Source: Bdellovibrio sp. ZAP7 | Lineage (GTDB): Bacteria > Bacteroidota > Bacteroidia > Flavobacteriales > Flavobacteriaceae | Reading direction: 5' to 3' | Length of the DNA: 6,239 nt | NCBI GenBank assembly: GCA_943324165.2 | Contig: CALPKO020000091.1 | Location: 1-6,239 of the forward strand | In this document: positions 1-5,061 of the stretch, one piece after another | Numbering within the stretch: position 1 is the stretch's first letter | Layout: every line of letters begins with the position of its first letter | The notes under the pieces: generated by a model | The model's database searches: none | What the model saw: only the letters and a program-made list of their open reading frames with translations | What the model was told of the DNA's origin: nothing | Made by a program: the position numbers and the translations under genes

Positions 1-249
1 AAATAAACTATATTCCCAAGTGTTTACCCAAGATGTAGCAACATTTTCCTTAGACAATTCCTCTCTAATCATGCACATCATAGATGTTTTCCCGGTTCCC
101 CATTCGCCTTGAAGGCCAACTGTTATCGGAGTGTCACTGTTTAAAATAAATTTTGAGAGCGCTTTGATGTAGCGAGAAACGTCTAATTGATCTTGCTCAT
201 TTTTTTCAATTGGTTTATCTTTAATTGAAATGGCATTAATTTTACTCAT
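1..249 (-). CDS. KAP-family P-loop NTPase, N-terminal 83 residues (runs off the window)
   Basis: This is the N-terminal part of a KAP-type P-loop ATPase, a STAND-like class that often carries membrane helices inserted in the ATPase domain. The visible protein has a basic leader, a segment ending in YIKALSKFI (about residues 27-35), then the strand TPITVGLQ leading into a clear Walker A motif, GEWGTGKT (48-55). WVNTWEY (74-80) follows, corresponding to the KAP signature W-x-N-x-W after the second strand. Lys54 and Thr55 should bind the phosphates and Mg2+. The start is secure because an in-frame stop (262-264) lies 12 bases before the ATG. Walker B and any membrane helices lie outside the window. 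The family includes animal Kidins220 and the F-plasmid phage-exclusion protein PifA. The gene is last of a tight minus-strand series, four bases after a possible mini-gene. The family assignment is strong; the function is not known. Confidence 0.88.
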   Translation of the reverse strand, partial: MSKINAISIKDKPIEKNEQDQLDVSRYIKALSKFILNSDTPITVGLQGEWGTGKTSMMCMIREELSKENVATSWVNTWEYSLF

Positions 250-253
250 ATTG

Positions 254-346
254 CTAGTCTTTTAGAGTTTGAAGATTTTTTTGAGAACCTTCAATTTGAA
301 TCTTAAAAGATGCAATGTGGTTTCTTTGTAATTGATTTAATGGCAT
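254..346 (-). CDS. Possible 30-residue small protein
   Basis: A short frame begins with ATG three bases after the stop of the gene at 350-811 and ends with TAG four bases before the ATG of the KAP gene, so it fills almost the whole gap. The product starts MPLNQLQRNHIASFKIQIEG and ends in NLQTLKD. It is polar and probably helical, with no signal peptide or membrane segment. It is in the same frame as the upstream gene, separated by one TAA and one sense codon, so it could also be a former C-terminal extension cut off by a nonsense change. I do not recognise it. The snug stop-start spacing on both sides is the main support; the short length keeps confidence modest. Confidence 0.4.
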   Translation of the reverse strand: MPLNQLQRNHIASFKIQIEGSQKNLQTLKD

Positions 347-349
347 ACT

Positions 350-811
350 TTATTTCTTTGAATAATATTCTTCTAAGGTTTTACAATTTTCTGATTTTAA
401 CCAATCTTCTATTGAATTATAACCTCGATCTTTACACCAATCTTTTAAATCTTCTTTTCTCGAAGCCTGGCCAAGTGTATATTTGTTATTCACGCAATAG
501 GTATCATATTCATTGACAACTTGAACAGTTAAACCAAAATGAGCATCAATTAATTTTTCAAATTCATTAATAGTCATCGATACTTTAATGTTTAAATCTT
601 CATTTGAAGATTTAATATCTTTACTCGTTCTTTGATTTAAGGCAGCTAAAGTTAGCTCATCATCGGCCAGTTGTTTTCCTTTATAGACACGAAGCGTTAG
701 CCCAAAGTTATTTTTAAAATCAGCTTTTAAACTTCTAACTTTTTTATTCGGGGCTAAATGAAAATCTTTAGCTTTAAATTTATCGGTAATATTTGAAATA
801 AAATCGAACAT
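350..811 (-). CDS. Small two-repeat protein, longer paralogue (153 residues)
   Basis: This is a soluble, unrecognised protein with no signal peptide. It contains two related halves. The first is around residues 23-58, with KKVRSLKADFKNNFGLTLRV followed by an acidic ADDELTLAAL. The second is around 73-117, with a helix then HFGLTVQVV and a YTLGQAS ending. Each half looks like strand-helix-strand with an F-x3-FG-[LI]-x-[VL] core, and the same core occurs in the neighbouring gene (886-1242), so the two are paralogues. The tail (124-153) carries a 12-residue repeat: DWCKDRGYNSIE, DWLKSENCKTLE, then a partial EYYSKK. I have a general memory of similar two-repeat hypothetical proteins in bacteria but know of no function. 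The gene lies in a minus-strand series leading into the KAP ATPase, which suggests a shared role. It begins 23 bases past a hairpin terminator, so its expression may be partly separate from that of the paralogue. Confidence 0.85.
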   Translation of the reverse strand: MFDFISNITDKFKAKDFHLAPNKKVRSLKADFKNNFGLTLRVYKGKQLADDELTLAALNQRTSKDIKSSNEDLNIKVSMTINEFEKLIDAHFGLTVQVVNEYDTYCVNNKYTLGQASRKEDLKDWCKDRGYNSIEDWLKSENCKTLEEYYSKK

Positions 812-833
812 AATATTATAGTTTTAAATTAAA

Positions 834-858
834 AAAAACCAAATGTTATTTGGTTTTT
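834..858 (-). terminator. Rho-independent-like terminator between the two paralogues
   Basis: A perfect 11-bp stem, AAAAACCAAAT / ATTTGGTTTTT with a 3-base loop, lies 27 bases after the stop of the gene at 886-1242. Read on the minus strand the right arm continues into eight T residues (831-838). This is the classic arrangement for termination after the small paralogue, although the stem is AT-rich with only two GC pairs and may be leaky. On the plus strand the T run is shorter, so activity there is less likely. Confidence 0.65.
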
Positions 859-885
859 AGCATTGTGAATTAGTTGTTTTTTGTG

Positions 886-1242
886 TTACACAAACGAGAC
901 AAAACCTTCTTCTTTAGCAGTTTCATTTTGTTCTGCTAATGTTCTGGTATCTGCCTCTCCTTTTGTATTGTGAATTCTTCCATCAGCTGATTTACAAACA
1001 ACCTGAACATTAATTCCAAAATTTTCCATAAATCGTCTTTCCAAACTTCCTACTGTTAAATTACCTACGATAGATAATTCACCACCGTTTTTCTCTCTTA
1101 CCTCGGATAGATTTTTTTCAATATCAATAGGGTGATTGTTTGCTTTTTTGAATACTAAAGACAAATAATTAAATTTCTCTGAAAATTCATTTACAATAGT
1201 TTTAACTTTTTTGTTGCCTGTCATTGTGATTTCTGTTGCCAT
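886..1242 (-). CDS. Small two-repeat protein, shorter paralogue (118 residues)
   Basis: This is a small soluble protein of unknown function with no signal peptide or membrane segment. It contains two copies of one module: residues about 4-49, starting EITMTGNKKVKTIVNEF, and about 55-105, starting ELSIVGNLTVGSLERRF. Aligned without gaps over 28 positions the halves share the E, GN, V, F, E, F and V positions (8 identities by hand count). Each half reads as strand, short turn, helix, strand, ending in SLVF or GINVQVV. The second half closely resembles the modules in the 350-811 product (FGLTVQVV there, FGINVQVV here), so the genes arose by duplication. The gene heads the minus-strand cassette and is divergent from the plus-strand gene at 1373 across 130 bases. 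The start is the only ATG before the module. The C-terminus (EEGFVSFV) has no repeat. Confidence 0.85.
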   Translation of the reverse strand: MATEITMTGNKKVKTIVNEFSEKFNYLSLVFKKANNHPIDIEKNLSEVREKNGGELSIVGNLTVGSLERRFMENFGINVQVVCKSADGRIHNTKGEADTRTLAEQNETAKEEGFVSFV

Positions 1243-1292
1243 AGTATATCTTATATATTAAATTTAAATGTGTTAAAATTAATATACTTTTA

Positions 1293-1323
1293 GCAATAGT
1301 TTTATTGCAAGTTATTGCAACTT
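1293..1323. repeat. TTATTGCAA repeat cluster, possible operator
   Basis: In the gap between the divergent genes lie two direct copies of TTATTGCAA (1302-1310 and 1312-1320), one base apart. An inverted half copy GCAATA (1293-1298) faces TATTGC (1303-1308). The second copy is also the centre of an inverted repeat, AAGTT-N5-AACTT (1309-1323). The cluster ends 22 bases before the plus-strand -7 box and lies 50 to 80 bases before the minus-strand start, so one bound protein could affect both promoters. The repeats are seen directly; the operator role is inferred. Confidence 0.45.
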
Positions 1324-1345
1324 CACTTTCAAAAAGGTTTACAAC

Positions 1346-1353
1346 TATATTTG
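1346..1353 (+). promoter_or_regulatory. Bacteroidetes-type -7 box for the gene at 1373
   Basis: TATATTTG is an exact match to the Bacteroidetes -7 consensus TAnnTTTG and lies 19 bases before the ATG. No good -33 TTG is found at the usual spacing; the nearest TTG (1315-1317) is 28 bases upstream, within the repeat cluster. This implies a very short leader. Confidence 0.55.
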
Positions 1354-1372
1354 TGCTGCCTTAAAATAAAAA

Positions 1373-2599
1373 ATGAACCAACAAAGTCCTTATTTAATTG
1401 CACTTTGCAATCAACTGGAAACCCAATTGGGATTTAAAATAAAGAATATTGCCAATGCTGAAAAGTGTTCGGAAGTTTTGGCTTTAGAAAAGTTATTTAT
1501 TTCACCGCATACTATTGCGAGGATGTATGGCGTGGTAAAACCTTTTAGAACTCCGTATAAAGATACTTTGAATCTAATTGCAAGGTATTTGAATTATATC
1601 GATTGGGAAGATTTTTGTAACAATCAAACCAATGTTCCTTTTGATCCTAACTATTTTTTAACAGAGGCCTCTGACGGTTTTTCTTTAGCCGTATTGCAGT
1701 TGGCTTTGGCGAATGAAGATTTTAAAGCCCTTTCGTTTGTATTGTCCAAAGCAAAAGCAAATGAAAATGATGCTGTTTTGTTTACGGCAGCGGAGTTAAT
1801 TGGTGCTTATGTTCGTACTTGTAAAAAGCAAAAAGAATTGCTTCAATTGTTAGCAAAAAATAGGGTTGGGCATCTCTTTTTTTATGAATGTTATGTGGAT
1901 GAAGACAATGACAATAACTATTTCTCAGAAGCATTACTAAATTATTATCTTCCTAATGTTACCAACGATTACAAGAAATTATACGTGTATTGTTTTGTCA
2001 TTAGCCAAACGGCACATAAAGCACAACAACCGTCTCCATTAATACAAAAATTTCAAAAATTAGCGGTTCAATTGGATAAAAAGAACGGCCATTTTCACGA
2101 ACTTTCAAGGTGGATGGAATGTCAAATACTGATAGACGGTTATAATGGAATCCTCAATGATACTTGGCAACTTCATTTAGCTGAATTACTAGTTTTGTCA
2201 ACTAGTTTGGGGCTTAATGAAAAAGCATGGTTGTTTTCTAGGTCGCTGAAGGCGCTAATACTTTTTGGCTTCAAAGAAGAATTGTTCCATCATGAGGAAT
2301 TAAACAATCACATTGATGAAATAATCAAGAGTCAAAAGAAAGAGTTCCACAGCATTGCTTTATATGTGCTGCAATTGTATTGGATTTGCAAATCGCTTTA
2401 CTTCAATAATAAATCGGTTTATAACCCATTTAGAATCCATAACATTTTATTTCAAAATGAAAGCAATGAAAAAACAGCTATTGAATTTGCTGTTGCCTCA
2501 CTTTTTGCTTCAGGAGAAAATAAAAATATTATTACACGGAATTTAAAAAGTTTTTGTGAAGCTAAAGGTGTTCAATGGGTGATGAAAATGGTGGGTTAA
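1373..2599 (+). CDS. Helical protein with Bacteroidetes HTH-like N-terminal motif (408 residues)
   Basis: The N-terminus carries a pattern common in Bacteroidetes proteins of unknown function. Around residues 43-53 it reads ISPHTIARMYG, followed by PFRTPYKDTLNLIARYLNY (57-75) and WEDFC (78-82). The general form is S-x2-T-[LI]-x-R-x2-G, then T-L-x2-[LI]-A-x-Y-L-x-[YF], then W-x-[DE]-F. This is probably a small helix-turn-helix-like domain, though DNA binding is inferred. The remaining 300 or so residues are helical, rich in Leu, Phe, Tyr and paired charges, and read like irregular helical repeats of TPR type without a clean consensus. There is no signal peptide or membrane segment, so it should be cytoplasmic. 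It is divergent from the small-protein/KAP cassette and could regulate it. Its last codon overlaps the stop of the convergent symporter gene by four bases. Start choice: ATG at 1373 is 19 bases after a consensus -7 box. Confidence 0.85.
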   Translation: MNQQSPYLIALCNQLETQLGFKIKNIANAEKCSEVLALEKLFISPHTIARMYGVVKPFRTPYKDTLNLIARYLNYIDWEDFCNNQTNVPFDPNYFLTEASDGFSLAVLQLALANEDFKALSFVLSKAKANENDAVLFTAAELIGAYVRTCKKQKELLQLLAKNRVGHLFFYECYVDEDNDNNYFSEALLNYYLPNVTNDYKKLYVYCFVISQTAHKAQQPSPLIQKFQKLAVQLDKKNGHFHELSRWMECQILIDGYNGILNDTWQLHLAELLVLSTSLGLNEKAWLFSRSLKALILFGFKEELFHHEELNNHIDEIIKSQKKEFHSIALYVLQLYWICKSLYFNNKSVYNPFRIHNILFQNESNEKTAIEFAVASLFASGENKNIITRNLKSFCEAKGVQWVMKMVG

Positions 2600-4287
2600 T
2601 CTTTTTTCAACTCCAAATCATAATTGGCATTCGCTTTCTGAATAAGTTGATAAGAAACAAAGAACCCCAAAACAAACAAAAGCAACAAAGCAATAAGTAC
2701 GAGGTAATTGCCAATAAGAAAATTCCAAAAGATAAAATACAATAAAAAACCATTTCCAGTTTGAAGTAGCCATGCCAAAAGTCTTAGTTTAGAAAAAGAC
2801 TTTCCGCTGTTGTTAAAGGGCTTCCAAAAGCCGCCCGGTTTGATGGTTGTGGCAAAAATTTCCAACGTTTTGGTTGCTGTGGGTTTAGTAATAAAGGTAA
2901 TCATTAACCACGTAAAACAAACTGCTAGTGTTAAAATGATGATTTTAATGGGATAATACTCGATGTTGAAGTGGTGCTCAAAACCGCTAATTAATTGATA
3001 AAAAGCGGTATTGTTTTCATAAAACAAATCCAAAATCGGTGGATAAATTAAAGCGGCAACCATTGCCGACAACTGCGACCAAGCATTGATGCGCCACCAA
3101 TACCATCGCAATATAAAAACAGGACCAACACCTGCTGTGATAGCAAATATATACTTTGCAATTACCAATATCGAATCGGCATAAATGGCAATTCCTCCAG
3201 CTGCTACTACGATGTAAATCATCGCTATTATTCCCAACTTTTTGGTTTTAGCATCACTTAAATTAGGATGAATGGTGTGTTTGTAAAAATTCTCAATTAA
3301 TAAGGAGCCGCCCCAATTTTGATTGTTTTGCACAAAAGATAGAAAAGGAATTAGGAACAACAGAAGCACTAAAATCAGCATCCAACTCGGCAACGCTTTC
3401 ACAAATAGAGCGGTAAAAGCCAATTCGCTATCTGCGGCAGCATTTGCATAGCCATAACAAACTGCCATGAATGGTAATGTAAACAACAAAACCCTAAACA
3501 GGACTATGCAGAGTGAAGGAATAAAAACACTTTTGATTAGATCTTTACTGCTATTGGTTGCCATCAATTTTTGTCCATTCATGTCTGGATAATCTAATAT
3601 AGAAGCCGACCACCATTGCACCAACACAAAAACAATAAAAGCATTAAAAGTTTTAGATCCTACAGATGGAATAACATCAAAATTGTTTTTTGAAGTTTGT
3701 ACTGTAGCTGCTAGATGTGATAAGCCGCCCGTTTTTAGCAGCAAGCTAATGAAGATGATTATAAATAACAGGATAAAAACAACAAATAATACAAAATCCA
3801 GTTTAAGCCGTTCTTTTAGACTATTGAAGAAAGTTAAAATGACAATAAGAACAGTCAATATTCCAATGGCTGCATTGATTTCAATTCCAACAATAAAGCA
3901 GAAAATTTTAGCAAAAGCCATGAGACTAAAACTGATAAAAAAAGGAATAACCAATAAACCCAGATACAAACTTCTGAATTGATGCAGCATCTTTGCTCCT
4001 TTGCCAGAATACCTAAAAAACAAGAATTCATTTTCGGTTTTTACAGGCACCTTTCGCCACAAATGGGCAAAGAAAGAGACGCTTAAAGCTGATCCAATGC
4101 CGGCACTCCAATACAACCACATGTCTGATAGTTGCCCTTTTAACAAAGACGAACAAATCAATTGTGGCTCTATCATGATGCCGTTGGCCAATAGCATAGA
4201 AAAGCCAATGAGCCACCAAGATTCATTTTTGGAATAAAATAAATTGGTACTTAAATTTTGTTTTAGTTTTTTGCTTAAATCTCCCAA
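2596..4287 (-). CDS. Sodium:solute symporter (SSS) family protein, TTG start, lacking the usual first helix
   Basis: This is a polytopic inner-membrane transporter of the SSS family; its substrate is unknown. Family marks in order are SWWLIGFSML (23-32), TENEFLFFRYSGKGAK (84-99) followed by FRSLYLGL, QNWGGSLLIENFYK (323-336), RWYWWRINAWSQLSAM (394-409) and KPGGFWKP (483-490). Two long hydrophobic stretches (about 513-550) end the protein. Family members usually start with a membrane helix about 20-25 residues longer than here; this ORF begins right at the loop before core helix 1. No in-frame ATG occurs until Met31, inside that helix, so the best start is TTG at 4287, three bases after the HU gene's stop, probably by coupled reinitiation. 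The Na2-site residues in PutP (A337, S340, T341) align with Pro314, Ser317 and Phe318, so Na+ coupling may be changed. Family membership is sure; whether the gene is functional is open. Confidence 0.87.
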   Translation of the reverse strand: MGDLSKKLKQNLSTNLFYSKNESWWLIGFSMLLANGIMIEPQLICSSLLKGQLSDMWLYWSAGIGSALSVSFFAHLWRKVPVKTENEFLFFRYSGKGAKMLHQFRSLYLGLLVIPFFISFSLMAFAKIFCFIVGIEINAAIGILTVLIVILTFFNSLKERLKLDFVLFVVFILLFIIIFISLLLKTGGLSHLAATVQTSKNNFDVIPSVGSKTFNAFIVFVLVQWWSASILDYPDMNGQKLMATNSSKDLIKSVFIPSLCIVLFRVLLFTLPFMAVCYGYANAAADSELAFTALFVKALPSWMLILVLLLFLIPFLSFVQNNQNWGGSLLIENFYKHTIHPNLSDAKTKKLGIIAMIYIVVAAGGIAIYADSILVIAKYIFAITAGVGPVFILRWYWWRINAWSQLSAMVAALIYPPILDLFYENNTAFYQLISGFEHHFNIEYYPIKIIILTLAVCFTWLMITFITKPTATKTLEIFATTIKPGGFWKPFNNSGKSFSKLRLLAWLLQTGNGFLLYFIFWNFLIGNYLVLIALLLLFVLGFFVSYQLIQKANANYDLELKKD

Positions 4288-4290
4288 AAG

Positions 4291-4674
4291 CTATCGTATT
4301 CTTTGATAAGTAATCCGTTTTACTATGCTTTTCAACTCTTTAGAAGGTTTGTAGCTTATTTTTGCGCCTTTGATATTTGATTTACCTAAAGGTTCTGCTG
4401 CATCGGCTGCTGTGCCTTGCAAAATAAGTTGAAAAGTACCCAGACTATCAATTTTAACGATATTCCCGTCAGATAGGGCTTCGCCAATAACATCGCTTAA
4501 AGCCATAATCACACCATAGCAATCGGCTCGACTAATGGTAGAGCGACCCGCAATTATTCGAGCCAAATCGTCTAATTGCATTTCGCCTTTACTAACTGCG
4601 CAAGGGTAGTATTTTACTTCTGGCGGTGATACCAAATTGTTTTGTTTAGGAATCATTTTAAATCGTACGGACAT
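4291..4674 (-). CDS. HU/IHF-like DNA-binding protein, Bacteroidetes long form (127 residues)
   Basis: This is a histone-like nucleoid protein of the Bacteroidetes HU-related type (TIGR01201-like). An N-terminal extension typical of this group (MSVRFKMIPKQNN, then KYYPCAVSKG at 21-30) precedes the HU fold. The two helices span about 34-68, with the family pattern RSTISRADCYGVIMAL at 44-59. The strand pair GNIVKIDSLGTFQLIL (70-85) follows. The DNA-binding arm region (86-106) is short, and the C-terminal part is KISYKPSKELK (105-115). It should act as a dimer that binds and bends DNA. It is the first gene of a two-gene unit with the symporter, whose frame is the same and starts three bases after this stop. 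Expression is likely controlled from the -7 box at 4716-4723 and the repeat array upstream of it. Length and both ends look normal for the family, so this gene is intact. Confidence 0.9.
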   Translation of the reverse strand: MSVRFKMIPKQNNLVSPPEVKYYPCAVSKGEMQLDDLARIIAGRSTISRADCYGVIMALSDVIGEALSDGNIVKIDSLGTFQLILQGTAADAAEPLGKSNIKGAKISYKPSKELKSIVKRITYQRIR

Positions 4675-4715
4675 AAAAAGGACTTGATAAGGTCTATAAA
4701 ATAGTTTTGTAATGA

Positions 4716-4723
4716 CAAATATA
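4716..4723 (-). promoter_or_regulatory. Bacteroidetes-type -7 box for the HU-like gene
   Basis: On the minus strand this reads TATATTTG, an exact TAnnTTTG match, 41 bases before the ATG. No TTG lies at -33 spacing; instead an arm of the CGTACATC repeat array abuts the box. This layout suggests an activator-dependent or repressed promoter. Confidence 0.6.
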
Positions 4724-4724
4724 T

Positions 4725-4809
4725 AAAAAGATGTACGACTTTTATACTATTGCCGTACATCTTTTATATAAGTGTCGTACATCTTTTGTTAAAATACTGG
4801 ACATCTTTT
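4725..4809. repeat. Four-copy CGTACATCTTTT array, 22-base period
   Basis: One copy is inverted (AAAAGATGTACG, 4726-4737). It faces a perfect 12-base match CGTACATCTTTT at 4754-4765, with 16 bases between the arms. Direct copies follow at 4776-4787 (perfect) and 4798-4809 (TGGACATCTTTT, two changes). The three direct copies start exactly 22 bases apart, about two helical turns, so they sit on one face of the DNA. The array directly adjoins the -7 box of the HU-like gene and is 250 bases from the GH16 gene, so it most likely controls the HU-symporter unit. The binding protein is unknown. Confidence 0.7.
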
Positions 4810-4990
4810 TAAAAACTAATAAGGACGAATTGATGAATTTATCGTTAGGAATTGAAAATAGGATAAAGACAAGTTGAACTTGCATCAAGGCGCAGGGAAA
4901 AGGACTGATGTCAATTTACTGAAATTGAATATTTTAAATTATTTGTTCATATCACAAAGGTTATTAATTACAGCTTAATGTGTAATTTGG
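4810..4990. other. Gene-free stretch
   Basis: I see no supportable gene, RNA or mobile element here. The longest ATG frame on the plus strand is 14 codons (4833-4877). A patch around 4883-4910 is more GC-rich than its surroundings and could be a remnant of an older gene, but no frame or motif supports this. The whole gap between the HU-like gene and the GH16 gene is 387 bases; apart from this stretch it holds only the regulatory sites listed. Confidence 0.5.
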
Positions 4991-4991
4991 A

Positions 4992-5007
4992 TTGATTTTT
5001 AAATCAA
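4992..5007. promoter_or_regulatory. Inverted repeat upstream of the GH16 promoter
   Basis: TTGATTT-TT-AAATCAA has perfect 7-base arms with a 2-base centre. It ends 16 bases before the -7 box of the GH16 gene, covering the -33 region. That is where a dimeric regulator would block or assist polymerase. AT-rich DNA makes chance palindromes fairly likely. Confidence 0.35.
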
Positions 5008-5023
5008 AACGATATACTAGTGT

Positions 5024-5031
5024 TATATTTG
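5024..5031 (+). promoter_or_regulatory. Bacteroidetes-type -7 box for the GH16 gene
   Basis: TATATTTG is an exact match to TAnnTTTG, 30 bases before the ATG at 5062. The only upstream TTG nearby (4992-4994) is 29 bases away, too far for a normal -33 element. Confidence 0.6.
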
Positions 5032-5061
5032 TTGTTTGTTTAAATTAAACCTTAATGTTTT

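Noticed and set aside
310..516. Plus-strand open frame of 68 codons
   Set aside because: It lies antisense to the two-repeat protein gene, is very rich in Leu, Asn and Phe as expected from reversed AT-rich coding DNA, and has no motif.
2355..2546. Plus-strand frame of 63 codons inside the 408-residue gene
   Set aside because: It is an alternative frame of a clearly coding gene, with no start signal or recognisable domain.
3683..4237. Antisense and alternative frames over the symporter (3683-3982, 4001-4237, 4028-4219)
   Set aside because: The symporter frame has strong family motifs through this stretch; the other frames show only the composition expected from reading membrane-helix codons out of frame.
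4680..4694. Imperfect inverted repeat GGACTTGATAAGGTC in the HU leader
   Set aside because: The arms do not match without a bulge and the stem would be only about five pairs, so it is not a convincing riboswitch or attenuator.
4722..4770. Inverted arms of the CGTACATC array as ends of a small transposable element
   Set aside because: Only 16 bases lie between the arms, there is no target duplication, and extra direct copies at 22-base spacing fit regulatory sites better.
4833..4877. 14-codon ORF beginning MNLSLGIENR
   Set aside because: It is too short, has no neighbour spacing to support it and no -7 box close by.
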